From an uncultured Alcanivorax sp. (GTDB taxonomy: Bacteria; Pseudomonadota; Gammaproteobacteria; Pseudomonadales; Alcanivoracaceae), in NCBI RefSeq assembly GCF_947258575.1, contig NZ_CAMYIV010000011.1:1-64000 (forward strand): DNA of 64,000 bases, given 5' to 3'. The position numbers were made by a program, and so were the translations under genes. Below, piece by piece: positions 8,165 through 17,639 of this stretch. Each line of letters begins with the position of its first letter. Position 1 is the first letter of the stretch. Below the pieces are notes generated by a model. It did not search any database and was not told the origin of the DNA. It was given only the letters and a program-made list of their open reading frames with translations.

Positions 8165-10084
8165 TTAAGGGCTTTTTGGTAGTGGATTCCCGAACCGTTC
8201 CAGATACACCTTGCCAATCTCCGTTGACCCCACATGGTTAAGATGACTTTCATCCCGGTACAAGGGGATGCCATTCAGTACGGTCTGGCAGCGGTTTTCG
8301 CCGCAGACGGCCTGTCTCGGATTGATCCAGATGATCTCCGGGAAGCGTTCCTGCACGGTTTGCTTGAAGCGATAGAAGTTGGCCAGGCGCTTTTCGGCTT
8401 CCACCGCATCAATGGAGCAATCGTCCATATTTTTCAGCAGGCATTCCGCGTAGGACGCGGAGGGCAGTTCCGGGACGTCTTCAATGAGGATAACGGTGTG
8501 ACCCTGGGCGTGCAGCCAGGCCACGGTGTCCACAAAGTAGGTCTGGAACGAGTCGTTTTGCAGGTAGGCATTCCACCAGGCGTTGACGAAGACGGTCATG
8601 GGACGCTGTTGCAGATACTCGGCCAGGGCGGCGTTGCGTTCGGTTTTTTCCGGGTCGCCGAAGGCGTTGGCGGAGTGTTCGGGGATCACGAAGGGTGTCG
8701 AGGCGCGGGTAACCACCAGCATGGAATGGCGGTTACCGATCAGCTGCTCCACGAAACCCAGCAGGGCGATGGCGTGGGAATCACCGATCAGCATGGTATC
8801 CGGCTGGCCGTTTTTCGGCTCGGCGCCGAACATGCAGGCTTTGCCCTTGTTGAACTCCGTGGGATCTCCCTTGAAGCATCGCTTGTAGAGGTCTGCGGCA
8901 TTGTTCTCGGCGATGATGCTGTAAAGCTCGCGGCGATCTTCCGGGATGCGGAAGCTCAGGTCATCGGCGATGCGGATAGTGGACTGGATCGCCCAGATGA
9001 TCAGCAACGGCACGAAGATGAACACCATGAAGGATTTCTTGAAGCTCCAGGGGCGGTTGCGGTAGCGGTTTTCCACCAGGCGGTAGCTCAGCCACGACAG
9101 CGCCACGACGACGGCCATCAGCAGCAGACGATTGCTCCAGGTCAGTTCTATCAGCTGATAGTGCAGCAACGCCACCGGCGGCCAGTGCCACAGATACAGG
9201 GAGTAGGAAATGCCGCCCAGAAACACCATCACCGGCAGGCTGAGCAGGCGGGCGGTTAGAGTGCCGGTCTGGTGCAGGCCGGCATAGATCACCATGGCGG
9301 TCCCCAGGGTGGGCCACAGGGCGTTATAGCCGGGGAAATGGTCATGCTTGGTCAGCAGCAGGCCGGTGGCGATGATCATGGCCAGTCCCAGACCTGCGAG
9401 AATTTCTGCACTGGGCCGGTTCAGGGCCGGAAGCTGACGGCTGAACAGGGCCACGCCGGTGCCCAGCATGAATTCGAACAGGCGGGCGGGTAGCAGGTAA
9501 TAAGCGGCCGCAGGGTAGGCGCTGGCCAGGTACACCGACAGCGCAAAGGTGCCCACCAGGGTTATGCGGAACGGCCAGTGGCCGTCACGCCCCTTGCCGA
9601 ACCGGTAGGCAAGGTACAGGGCCAGAGGCCAGATCAGGTAGAACTGCTCTTCCACAGCCAGCGACCAGGTGTGCAGCAGCGACAGGGAGCGGGTTTCCGG
9701 GGCGAAGTACTGGGCCAATTCCTGGAAATAGTAGATATTGCTCAGGCCTACCAGTGAGGACAGCCAGCTCTTGGCAAAGATGTAGTAGGCATCGCCGATA
9801 TAGAAGGGCGAGATCATCAGGAAGGTGACGGTGGACACCAGCAGGAACAGGGGCACCAGACGGCGGATACGACGGGCGTAGAAATCGCGAAACTGGAAGG
9901 TGCCTTTTTCAAAAGCCCGCTGCAGGAGCTGGGTGATCACGAACCCGGAAATGACGAAGAACACATCCACGCCGATGAAACCGCCGGTGATGCCAGGGAC
10001 GTCGTAGTGGTAGAGAATCACCAGCACAACGGCCAGCGCACGCAGCCCTTCGATATCGGCACGGTAGCTTGGCGTGGTCTTCAA
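8165..10084 (-). CDS. OafA/OatA-type O-acyltransferase with C-terminal SGNH domain
   Basis: This inner-membrane enzyme probably O-acetylates a surface polysaccharide or lipid. The start is TTG 10082-10084, preceded by GGGGAG at 6 nt. It gives 639 residues and places the family opening YRADIEGLRALAVVLV at once. The first 340 residues form about ten membrane helices of the acyltransferase-3 fold with the conserved GGFIGVDVFFVISGF. The periplasmic C-terminal SGNH hydrolase-like domain has GDSHA (nucleophile Ser) and DESHLNHVG (catalytic Asp-His). An open frame continues upstream of the TTG but is not protein-like. The neighbours do not reveal the acceptor; it stands between two protease genes and is divergent from the LLM gene. 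Confidence 0.9.
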   Translation of the reverse strand: MKTTPSYRADIEGLRALAVVLVILYHYDVPGITGGFIGVDVFFVISGFVITQLLQRAFEKGTFQFRDFYARRIRRLVPLFLLVSTVTFLMISPFYIGDAYYIFAKSWLSSLVGLSNIYYFQELAQYFAPETRSLSLLHTWSLAVEEQFYLIWPLALYLAYRFGKGRDGHWPFRITLVGTFALSVYLASAYPAAAYYLLPARLFEFMLGTGVALFSRQLPALNRPSAEILAGLGLAMIIATGLLLTKHDHFPGYNALWPTLGTAMVIYAGLHQTGTLTARLLSLPVMVFLGGISYSLYLWHWPPVALLHYQLIELTWSNRLLLMAVVVALSWLSYRLVENRYRNRPWSFKKSFMVFIFVPLLIIWAIQSTIRIADDLSFRIPEDRRELYSIIAENNAADLYKRCFKGDPTEFNKGKACMFGAEPKNGQPDTMLIGDSHAIALLGFVEQLIGNRHSMLVVTRASTPFVIPEHSANAFGDPEKTERNAALAEYLQQRPMTVFVNAWWNAYLQNDSFQTYFVDTVAWLHAQGHTVILIEDVPELPSASYAECLLKNMDDCSIDAVEAEKRLANFYRFKQTVQERFPEIIWINPRQAVCGENRCQTVLNGIPLYRDESHLNHVGSTEIGKVYLERFGNPLPKSP

Positions 10085-10300
10085 GGTGTTCTCCCCGGAA
10101 TGATCAGCAAAGCGGGGAGAATATAGGGCGGTGGCAGGGCAAACAAGACTGGGCGGGCTTGCCCACGCAGGGATAACGTCCTTCTCGCGTTTACCGTTTG
10201 AGCGTGACGGAGCATGGCTCGAACATGATTCAGGGTGGCGTTGATGCATGGTAATGTGAGCGCCGAGCCAATTCCTCCGGCTGTTATCAAGGAGCATTCT

Positions 10301-11305
10301 GTGGCGACATCCCTGCCGTTTTCCCTGCTGGAACTGGCTTCGGTCCGTGAAGGCGACACCATCGGCCAGACCCTGGCCAACAGCGTGGCCTATGCCCGCC
10401 ATGCGGAGTCCCTCGGCTTCAGCCGGTTCTGGTTGGCCGAGCATCACAACATGGAGGGCATCAGCAGTGCCGCCACGTCGGTGTTGATTGGTCACATCGC
10501 CAATGCCACGGAAACCATACGGGTGGGCTCAGGTGGGGTGATGTTGCCCAATCATCCGCCACTGGTGATCGCCGAGCAGTTCGGCACCCTGGAAATCCTG
10601 CATCCCGGCCGGATCGATCTGGGGCTGGGCCGGGCCCCGGGCACCGACCCGATGACCAGCCGCGCCCTGCGCCGGGAAGGCCTGGGTGCCGAGCAGTTCC
10701 CCCATGACGTGGCCGAATTGCAGCGGCTGCTGGGGCCGCTGGATCGTTCCCGTCCGGTCAATGCCATACCCGGTGCCGGCACAGAAGTGCCGATCTGGTT
10801 GCTGGGCTCCAGCCTCTACAGTGCGCAACTGGCGGCCCAGCAGGGGCTGCCCTATGCCTTTGCCGGGCATTTTGCGCCGCGTCTCTATCGCGAAGCGCTG
10901 CGCCTCTACCGGGAGCAATTTCAGCCGTCGGCCCAGCTGGACAAGCCCTACGCCATGCTGGCGGTACCGGCGGTGGCGGCGGATTCCGATGAGGAAGCCC
11001 ATTTTCTTACCACCACCAGCTATCGACGTATCCTGTCCCTGTTTCGCGGCCAGCCTCTATGGATGCGTCCGCCGGTGGAAAGCATGGAGGGGTACTGGAA
11101 TCCGGAAGAAGAGGCGGGCGTAAGGGGGTTTCTGGCGCTGCAATTGCTGGGCACTGCCAACACTATCCAGGGGCAGCTGGATCAATTGCTCGATAGCGTA
11201 GAAATTGATGAATTGATGGTGACTGTCGATCTCTACGATCCGGAAAAGCGTCGCCACGCTCTGGATATTCTGGCGTCGCTGCCGCAGTTTTGTCGCGAGC
11301 AGTAG
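10301..11305 (+). CDS. Luciferase-like (LLM class) flavin-dependent oxidoreductase, YhbW type
   Basis: This 334-residue protein starts at GTG 10301 with AAGGAG six bases before it. The upstream ATG at 10235 has no ribosome site. It has the bacterial luciferase-like TIM-barrel signatures: [14 protein letters not shown] near 40-55, the conserved [20 protein letters not shown] at about 80-100, and [16 protein letters not shown]. coli YhbW is nearly the same length. Family members use FMNH2 and oxygen, but the physiological substrate of this subgroup is not known. It is monocistronic, divergent from the acyltransferase across 216 bp that should hold both promoters. Confidence 0.9.
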   Translation: MATSLPFSLLELASVREGDTIGQTLANSVAYARHAESLGFSRFWLAEHHNMEGISSAATSVLIGHIANATETIRVGSGGVMLPNHPPLVIAEQFGTLEILHPGRIDLGLGRAPGTDPMTSRALRREGLGAEQFPHDVAELQRLLGPLDRSRPVNAIPGAGTEVPIWLLGSSLYSAQLAAQQGLPYAFAGHFAPRLYREALRLYREQFQPSAQLDKPYAMLAVPAVAADSDEEAHFLTTTSYRRILSLFRGQPLWMRPPVESMEGYWNPEEEAGVRGFLALQLLGTANTIQGQLDQLLDSVEIDELMVTVDLYDPEKRRHALDILASLPQFCREQ

Positions 11306-11383
11306 CGACAGCGCCAGACTGTGTTGTTGCAAAGCGAATGGTCCTTCGCCTTGTGAAAAAGGCGCCAACAGGACAGGAAGGGG

Positions 11384-13063
11384 CTAGCGGTGTTGTGCTT
11401 TGGCGCGCGTGTTGCGCAACACCAGTAGCAGCCCGGCCAGCAGGGTGAGGATGCCCGGGGCTCCACCGCCACTGCTGCCACCTCCCGTCTGCGTCGGGGC
11501 CGGGGAGGGGTATCGCAAGGTCAGTGTGACCCTGCTGTCGCTATCGTTTGGCACGTCCCCATTACCAGAGAAACCGGTAAAGGTAACGGCCTGGTTGTCT
11601 CCGGTGTCCGAGACAAACGTCAGATTCAAGGTTCGGCTGCCGCTGGCGGCTAAATTGCCAACCGGGCAGCGCAACGGGTTGGACAGGGTGCAGCCCAGTT
11701 CGTCAGCGTTTGCCAGGGTTGTATTGAGCGGCAGGGAAAAGCGGATTTCTCCATCGGTTGCGCCATTGATGGTGGACCGATTGCTGAGCGTTACCGCTAC
11801 CCTGGCTTCACTGGTGTTGCCGCTCTGCTGGATGGCGGACAGTGCCAGATCCGGCTGGTTGGAGAACACCACCTTCTGCGTAATGCGGTTATTGCGGCGT
11901 CGGTAATCATCCTGATTGGCAGTGGCGGAGATGGCCACAGTGACCACCTGATCGGCGCCGCTATTGCCATCAATCACCAGATCCTGGGTAACACTGCCGC
12001 TGGCCGCGAGGCTGGCGGCGGGCCGACAGCGGTTGCCGGAAAGCAGGCCGCCACACCCGAACCAGCCCCCACTGGCAAAGGTATTGCCAGTGAGACTAAA
12101 CCCCAGGATCGGATTGGTAACAGTGTTTTCCTTACTGTCGTTTTTCAGGGTCAGGGTCAGCGTCTGGCTGCCGCCGGGGGGCTGGTAGTAATACTGCGGT
12201 GGTGGTGTGAGCCATTCAGGGAGTAAGTCCACCAGAGGGATACCGGCGGAAGCGGTCAACACTTCCAGCTCCCGGGTTTCCGCAGACAGATGCGTATAAC
12301 CCGATGGCGCGCCGGTGGCACAGTTACGCAGGCCAAAACTGGTCAGGCCGACCAGCCAGGGTTGTCGGTCCCGGTCCAGAAAAAGGGGGCCGCCGCTATC
12401 ACCAAAGCAGGAGTCTTGCTGGACGCCGTTGACCGGGTTCAACTCGGCGGCGCAGACCGCAAAGTTGGTGATGGTAAGACTGGATAGCTCTCGACAGCGC
12501 TGCTGGGGGATGTAGTCCAGTTGCACTTCTCGGAGCACATTGCTGAGGTTGCCAGCGCCGGTATCGCCCCATCCCAGAGCAGTGACAGACTCATCCAGCG
12601 CACCGGTACTTCGCCGCTCCAGATCGTCAAAGTTGTCCTTGCTGATGATGCTGGGCCACAGAGTATTACCACGGGGGTCGATACGCAGGAGGGCCAGATC
12701 GCGGTCCAGATTTTCGTACTGACGATGTACCAGGATCTGTCGGACGGGAATGCCGTTCTGTGGGACATTATTGCGATCGGTGTCACCGATAAAAACGAAG
12801 GTTCGATTCGCTTCCGCGCGCTCGCCGCTGAGATATTCCATGCAATGAGCCGCCGTCACCAGCCATTCCGGACTGAGGTGGCTGGCGCCGCAGAGCAAAT
12901 AGCCGCTCACGCTGGGGTCATCCACGGCCACTTGGGCCATCCAGGGCCAGCGGTCGACCGGTGCCGGTTCGCCACCCACAATTCGAGCGGTGGCGGTGTC
13001 TGCGAGGGCGCTGGAGAAGGGGAGTGTGGCGAGCCCTGCCAGCAGAGCGATACGACGGAACAT
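11384..13063 (-). CDS. Secreted trypsin-like serine protease with GlyGly-CTERM tail (second copy)
   Basis: This 559-residue protein starts with a signal peptide (MFRRIALLAGLATLPFSSALA) and then RIVGGEPAP, the S1 activation site. The triad is H73 in TAAHC, D122 in RDLALLRI and S223 in GDSGGPLF. After about residue 290 come beta-rich repeats, and at the end GGGSSGGGAPG, a hydrophobic helix and a basic tail: a GlyGly-CTERM sorting signal. It shares its architecture with the protease at 6188-8014, but the sequences are clearly diverged, so this is an old duplication or two recruits of one domain plan. Export is expected by Sec and then the type II system, with surface attachment after tail processing. 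Confidence 0.92.
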   Translation of the reverse strand: MFRRIALLAGLATLPFSSALADTATARIVGGEPAPVDRWPWMAQVAVDDPSVSGYLLCGASHLSPEWLVTAAHCMEYLSGERAEANRTFVFIGDTDRNNVPQNGIPVRQILVHRQYENLDRDLALLRIDPRGNTLWPSIISKDNFDDLERRSTGALDESVTALGWGDTGAGNLSNVLREVQLDYIPQQRCRELSSLTITNFAVCAAELNPVNGVQQDSCFGDSGGPLFLDRDRQPWLVGLTSFGLRNCATGAPSGYTHLSAETRELEVLTASAGIPLVDLLPEWLTPPPQYYYQPPGGSQTLTLTLKNDSKENTVTNPILGFSLTGNTFASGGWFGCGGLLSGNRCRPAASLAASGSVTQDLVIDGNSGADQVVTVAISATANQDDYRRRNNRITQKVVFSNQPDLALSAIQQSGNTSEARVAVTLSNRSTINGATDGEIRFSLPLNTTLANADELGCTLSNPLRCPVGNLAASGSRTLNLTFVSDTGDNQAVTFTGFSGNGDVPNDSDSRVTLTLRYPSPAPTQTGGGSSGGGAPGILTLLAGLLLVLRNTRAKAQHR

Positions 13064-13133
13064 GACAGCTGCCTTGCACGTTTCCCACCATTTTATCGGC
13101 TTTCACGGCAAGGCAGTGTGAGCTTATGTATCT

Positions 13134-13157
13134 GACCCGAATTCACTAATTCGGGTC
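13134..13157. terminator. Hairpin between protease and membrane protein genes
   Basis: A perfect 10-bp stem (GACCCGAATT pairing with AATTCGGGTC) with a 4-nt loop is followed on the plus strand by TTGTTTT. Both neighbouring genes are on the minus strand, where no T run follows, so action on the upstream minus-strand gene is uncertain. Confidence 0.6.
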
Positions 13158-13176
13158 TTGTTTTGGGGCCTAGGGT

Positions 13177-14118
13177 TCAGTGCATGGGCGGGGCGTGGGC
13201 CAGCCAATGGTCGTTGTCGTCCCGGGTGCGGGCCATGGAGCTTTGCAGGTGGGCCAGCGCCTGTTCCAGAGCGGCATCACCATCAGTCAGGGTCATGATG
13301 GCGGCGCGCAGGCCAGGGTGGCGGTCGCGCAGATCATTGAGTAGCTGCTCAGCGGCGGCGGTGGCGGTGCAGGGCAGCAGCAGGGCCAGATGCTGTTCGT
13401 CATAGCGCGCGGCCACATCGCTGCGGCGGATACGGTGGGCCACCCGGTTGGCCAGCTGGGGCAGCTCATCGTGATGCACCAGCGCCAGGGTCATGGGTGA
13501 GGAAATCCGGTCGTGCAGCGGCACCAGCCAGCCGGCGGTGCTGATCAGCGCCTCGCGGCTGATGAAATCCGTATCCGGATCCCGCCAGGTGGCTTCCAGG
13601 GCCGCCCGGGCCAGGGCCTGGTTACGCCATATCATCAGCCCGAAATAGAGCATACAGGCGCTCAGGGCGATGACCAGAAACAGGCTCGCCGAGGCAGACG
13701 GCGTGGTCACATAGCTCAGCCGGATCGGCAACACGAAGGCCAGCACGATTTCCGCACCGGCCAGCATGATCAGGAAGCGTTTGATACCGTGCAGCAGGCC
13801 GTTGCTGAGTACGGCAATAAACAATAGCGCCATGGTGGGCGGCGGGTTGCCCGGGTCCAGCAGTAGCACAATGCCCAGGGTCAGCAGATCCAGACCGGAA
13901 GCAAACGCATCGCCATTGGCAGGCCGCCAGAACAGCAGCAGTAGCTGCAGGCCCACATAGGCAGCAAACAGCAGCCAGGGCGTGGCCTTTGGCAGCGCAA
14001 AGAAGAAGCTGTCCGCGTGATGGAAATAAATCACGGCCAGGGCGGCAAACAGGGCCCGGGCCAGGTACTGCATGATCACCACACCCTGATCCGAGGTGAT
14101 ACGGCTGGAAGTCGTCAT
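13177..14118 (-). CDS. Membrane protein with degenerate GGDEF domain
   Basis: This protein has 313 residues. About six membrane helices fill residues 15-165 and a cytoplasmic domain follows. DPDTDFISREALIS (about 178-191) matches the D-x-L-T-x-x-x-N-R-x-x-L start of diguanylate cyclase domains, and RRSDVAARYDEQHLALLLP matches the RxxDxxxRxGGDEFxxLLP segment, but the GGDEF signature itself has decayed to YDEQH. Catalysis of c-di-GMP synthesis is therefore unlikely; a receptor or structural role is possible. It is divergent from ppc, with 177 bp between. The link to GGDEF is my alignment by eye. Confidence 0.7.
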   Translation of the reverse strand: MTTSSRITSDQGVVIMQYLARALFAALAVIYFHHADSFFFALPKATPWLLFAAYVGLQLLLLFWRPANGDAFASGLDLLTLGIVLLLDPGNPPPTMALLFIAVLSNGLLHGIKRFLIMLAGAEIVLAFVLPIRLSYVTTPSASASLFLVIALSACMLYFGLMIWRNQALARAALEATWRDPDTDFISREALISTAGWLVPLHDRISSPMTLALVHHDELPQLANRVAHRIRRSDVAARYDEQHLALLLPCTATAAAEQLLNDLRDRHPGLRAAIMTLTDGDAALEQALAHLQSSMARTRDDNDHWLAHAPPMH

Positions 14119-14295
14119 GATTCATCGATCCCCGGTTACTGAGCCGCCTATGTTGCGTCAGGGCCCCCCGGGAATAAAGATGTGATGCACGCTAATCTTG
14201 TTAAAAATGCGTTTTTTTGCGGTTGTCATGGCCAAGTCGAATGTGCTCAGGCATAAATGAAGGCCATACCGTTCGGCAGTTATGAAGGAGCCACA

Positions 14296-16962
14296 GTGGA
14301 TAACAGTGTCAATACGCCCCTGAGAGATGATGTCCGTTTACTGGGGGACTTGCTGGGCGAGTGTCTGCGTCAGCAAGCCGGTGAAGATCTGTATCAGACC
14401 ATCGAAACCATCCGCAAAGCCTCGGTGGCCACCCGCGGCGAGCAGGGAGCCGCATTGTCTTCCCTGCGTGATCTGCTTTCCCCCCTGGATGACGCCACCC
14501 TGCTGGAAGTGGCGCGGGCCTTCAGCCAGTTTCTCAATCTGAGCAACATTGCCGAACAGCATCACCGTGAACGCCTGCACCGTCAGCATCAGCGTTACCC
14601 CGGAGATCCCGGTGGTGATCAGGGGATCGCCAATGTGCTGCAACGCCTGCAACAGGAGCAGATCAGCGCTGATGTGATCGATGGCACCCTGCAAGACCTG
14701 TCCGTGGAGCTGGTGCTCACTGCTCACCCTACCGAAGTGACCCGTCGCACCCTGATCCGCAAATACGACCAGATGGCGGATCTGCTCGGCGAACTGGACC
14801 GGCCGGACCTGACCGATGACGAGCTGGCCTTTCGTCGTGAGAAGCTTTACCGGCTGATCCTGGCTGCCTGGAGCACCGATGAGATCCGCCGCGAACGGCC
14901 CACCCCGGTGGACGAAGCCAAGTGGGGTTTCGCCACCATTGAGCAATCCCTGTGGCAGGCGGTACCGGAAATGGTGCGGCAACTGGAGCGGGAGCTGGCC
15001 GAGCAGGGCCTGCCCCAGCCGCCGGCGGACTGGGCGCCGGTGAAGCTGGCCTCCTGGATGGGCGGCGACCGGGACGGCAACCCCAATGTGACCGCGCCCG
15101 TGACCCGGGAAGTGTTGCTGCTGGCCCGCTGGATGGCCGCGGACCTTTACCTGCGTGACGTGGAAAACCTGCTGGCGGATCTGTCCATGGAAGCCGCCAG
15201 TGAGGAATTGCTGGCAGAAACCGGCCCCAGCCATGAACCCTACCGGGTGATTCTGCGCCAGGTGCGCCAGAGGCTGAAGCTCACCCGGCGGCAGATGGAA
15301 GCCCAGGTAGAGAATCAGCCGGTGCCCGAGGGCGAGGGGTTCCTGCGCCGTGAGCAATTACTGGCCCCCCTGCAACTGATCGACCGTTCCCTGCGTGAGG
15401 TGGGGTTGGGCGATATCGCCGATGGCGATCTGAAAAACACCCTGCGCCGGCTTAATTGCTTCGGCATTACCCTGTTGCGGCTGGATATCCGCCAGGAATC
15501 CACTCGCCATCGCGATGCCGTGGATGCGGTCACCCGTTATCTGGAGCTGGGCAGCTACGCGGACTGGCCGGAGGAGCGCAAGCAGGCGTTCCTGGTGGAG
15601 GAACTCCAGGCTCGCCGTCCACTGATAGATGACAGTTTCCACGCCAGTGAGGCATGCACCGACGAGGTGGCAGAAGTGCTGGCCACCTGCCGGGTGATTG
15701 CCGAGCAGGGCAGTGAAGGGCTGGGTGCCTATGTCATCTCCATGGCCCGTGCCCCCTCGGATGTACTGGCAGTGATGCTGCTGCAGAAAATCGCCGGCGT
15801 CAGCAATCCCATGCGGGTGGTGCCGTTGTTTGAGACCCTGGATGACTTGGACAATGCCGAGGCCACCATGTCGGCCTTGCTAGCGGTGCCGTTCTACCGC
15901 CAGCGAGTGGCCGGGGGCCAGGAAGTGATGATTGGCTATTCTGATTCTGCCAAGGATGCCGGCTTTCTCGGTGCCGCCTGGGCTCAGTACCGCTCCCAGG
16001 AAAAGCTAACCGCCCTGTTTGCCGAGCACAAGATTCCACTGACCCTGTTCCATGGTCGCGGTGGTTCCATCTCGCGGGGTGGTTCGCCTACTCGCATGGC
16101 GTTGCTGTCCCAGCCGCCGGGCTCGGTGGCCGGGCGCATTCGTGTCACCGAACAGGGCGAGGTGATCCGCTTCAAGTACGGTCGCCCGGCGGTGGCCGTG
16201 TTCAACTTGGCGCAATATGTGGCCGCCACCCTGGAAGCGACCCTGTTGCCGCCCCGGGCCGCCAAGCCGCAATGGCGGGAACAGATGCAGACCCTCACCG
16301 ACGTGTCCGTGGCCGGCTACCGCAGCGTAGTGCAGGAAGAGCCGGAGCTGGTGCGCTACCTGCGCACGGTAACCCCGGAAACCGAACTGTCCCGGCTGGC
16401 CCTGGGCAGTCGCCCGGCGCGGCGAAAGCAGGATGCCGGCATCAGCTCCCTGCGGGCTATCCCCTGGGTGTTCGCCTGGACCCAGATCCGCCTGATGCTG
16501 CCCGCCTGGCTGGGCACCGGCGCGGCGCTGGAAGCGGCCCAGGCGGATCCGGCGCAGAGCCGTACCGTGCAGGAAATGGTGGCGCAGTGGCCCTTCTTTC
16601 AGGGTGTGGTGGACATGCTCGAGATGGTGCTGGCCAAGGCGGACCTGCGCGTGGCGGCCTGGTACGAGCAACGCCTGGCCGGGGATGACGCTGATCTGGC
16701 CCGGTTGGGTGAGGTGTTACGCGAGCGACTCACCGGCACGGTGGATGCCCTGTCTGCCCTCACCGGGCGTGAGGATCTGCTGGACAACAACCCGGTGATG
16801 CGCTGGTCCATCCGTGTCCGCGACCCTTACACGGACCCCCTGCACCTGCTCCAGGCAGAACTGATGGCGCGCCTGCGCCAGCAGGATGGCGATAAAGTCC
16901 TGGAAAGCGCCTTGATGGTGACGATTGCGGGTATTGCAGCGGGGCTACGAAACACGGGGTGA
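14296..16962 (+). CDS. ppc: Phosphoenolpyruvate carboxylase
   Basis: Ppc carboxylates PEP to oxaloacetate and feeds the TCA cycle. The start is GTG 14296, with AAGGAG five bases before it, giving 888 residues (E. coli 883). The motif VLTAHPTEVTRRT holds the catalytic His (about H144). FHGRGGSISRGGSPT is the glycine-rich active-site loop. The C-terminus ends RNTG, the family's conserved last residues that enter the allosteric site, so the gene end is intact even though a repeat array begins directly after the stop. An upstream ATG at 14257 has no ribosome site. It is monocistronic, converging with the CDGSH gene. Confidence 0.96.
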   Translation: MDNSVNTPLRDDVRLLGDLLGECLRQQAGEDLYQTIETIRKASVATRGEQGAALSSLRDLLSPLDDATLLEVARAFSQFLNLSNIAEQHHRERLHRQHQRYPGDPGGDQGIANVLQRLQQEQISADVIDGTLQDLSVELVLTAHPTEVTRRTLIRKYDQMADLLGELDRPDLTDDELAFRREKLYRLILAAWSTDEIRRERPTPVDEAKWGFATIEQSLWQAVPEMVRQLERELAEQGLPQPPADWAPVKLASWMGGDRDGNPNVTAPVTREVLLLARWMAADLYLRDVENLLADLSMEAASEELLAETGPSHEPYRVILRQVRQRLKLTRRQMEAQVENQPVPEGEGFLRREQLLAPLQLIDRSLREVGLGDIADGDLKNTLRRLNCFGITLLRLDIRQESTRHRDAVDAVTRYLELGSYADWPEERKQAFLVEELQARRPLIDDSFHASEACTDEVAEVLATCRVIAEQGSEGLGAYVISMARAPSDVLAVMLLQKIAGVSNPMRVVPLFETLDDLDNAEATMSALLAVPFYRQRVAGGQEVMIGYSDSAKDAGFLGAAWAQYRSQEKLTALFAEHKIPLTLFHGRGGSISRGGSPTRMALLSQPPGSVAGRIRVTEQGEVIRFKYGRPAVAVFNLAQYVAATLEATLLPPRAAKPQWREQMQTLTDVSVAGYRSVVQEEPELVRYLRTVTPETELSRLALGSRPARRKQDAGISSLRAIPWVFAWTQIRLMLPAWLGTGAALEAAQADPAQSRTVQEMVAQWPFFQGVVDMLEMVLAKADLRVAAWYEQRLAGDDADLARLGEVLRERLTGTVDALSALTGREDLLDNNPVMRWSIRVRDPYTDPLHLLQAELMARLRQQDGDKVLESALMVTIAGIAAGLRNTG

Positions 16963-17132
16963 AAACAGTGAACAGTGAATAGTGAATAGTTAACAGTGAC
17001 GCGAATGGACGCGTCCCAAGCTGCAAGCGGAGAGGCCGCGCTCATACATTGGGCGCGGCCTCTCCGCTTTCTGATTCAGACATTTCTATTTCGCGCCGCT
17101 GTTACTTGTTCATTGTTCACTATTCACTATCT
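16963..17132. repeat. Gene-end element B (7-nt-unit arrays plus central hairpin)
   Basis: The left array (16963-17003) follows the ppc stop at once, has four AGTKAAY units and ends in GACGCG. The hairpin 17027-17043 / 17051-17067 is 17 bp with one G-U pair on the plus strand and a 7-nt loop. The right array (about 17091-17132) has four inverse units and runs into the CDGSH gene, encoding its last residues. It lies between converging genes. Confidence 0.9.
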
Positions 17133-17364
17133 TCGAATGGCTGCCATCACAAACCGGCCCCTTGCCGCTGTGCTTGCAGCCGCAGAAGAACACGATCTTG
17201 TCCCGTGGGGCGGTGTAGGCCACCGGGGTGATGCCGGTGCCTTTGTGGCTGCCATCACAGTACGGCTGATTCTCGCTGCGGCCACAGGCACACCAAAACA
17301 CCTTTTCCCCTTTCTTCACCGGCAACGGGTAGGGAAACCGGGAAGCAATGACAGGCTTGTCCAT
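17110..17364 (-). CDS. Small CDGSH iron-sulfur protein with two motifs
   Basis: This 84-residue protein starts at ATG 17362-17364 with GGAGAG seven bases upstream. Two CDGSH-type [2Fe-2S] sites are complete: C25, C27, C36 and H40 ([16 protein letters not shown]), then C61, C63, C72 and H76 ([16 protein letters not shown]). Each coordinates a cluster by three Cys and one His. Bacterial tandem CDGSH proteins are soluble and of uncertain redox function. The last residues (…KIVNSEQ) and the stop are encoded by the right array of element B, so the native tail has probably been replaced or extended. Confidence 0.92.
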   Translation of the reverse strand: MDKPVIASRFPYPLPVKKGEKVFWCACGRSENQPYCDGSHKGTGITPVAYTAPRDKIVFFCGCKHSGKGPVCDGSHSKIVNSEQ

Positions 17365-17469
17365 AGGGTCTCTCCTTTTCAAAAATGGCCGGGGCGTTGT
17401 AATTGCTACGCGCATTGCGGCGGGATCGCGCCTCCCTATTCACCCCGGAATGTCGCTCCCCCGCCTTTG

Positions 17470-17548
17470 CGCGCGGTCTCATGCGTTTCAGCAGCCACAG
17501 TGCCACTTCCGCGCAACTATTAACTATTCACTGTTAACTATTAACTGC
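17470..17548. repeat. Right half of a gene-end element (remnant C)
   Basis: Only the right side remains: a degraded hairpin arm (about 17470-17492, GCGCGGTCTCATGCGTTTCA, compare CGCGGCCTCTTGCGTTTCA in element E) and then a full right array, 17510-17548. Read as reverse complement, this array is identical over about 39 nt to the left array of element E at 25743. It lies in the divergent gap between the CDGSH gene and olsB, an exception to the gene-end placement. Confidence 0.75.
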
Positions 17549-17639
17549 CTTTAACCCCTGTCGCACAAATGTCACTCAAATGTCACTGCTGTGCCACGTC
17601 CACTGGCGAAACTGCCCGAAACTGCCAGTGGAGTACACT

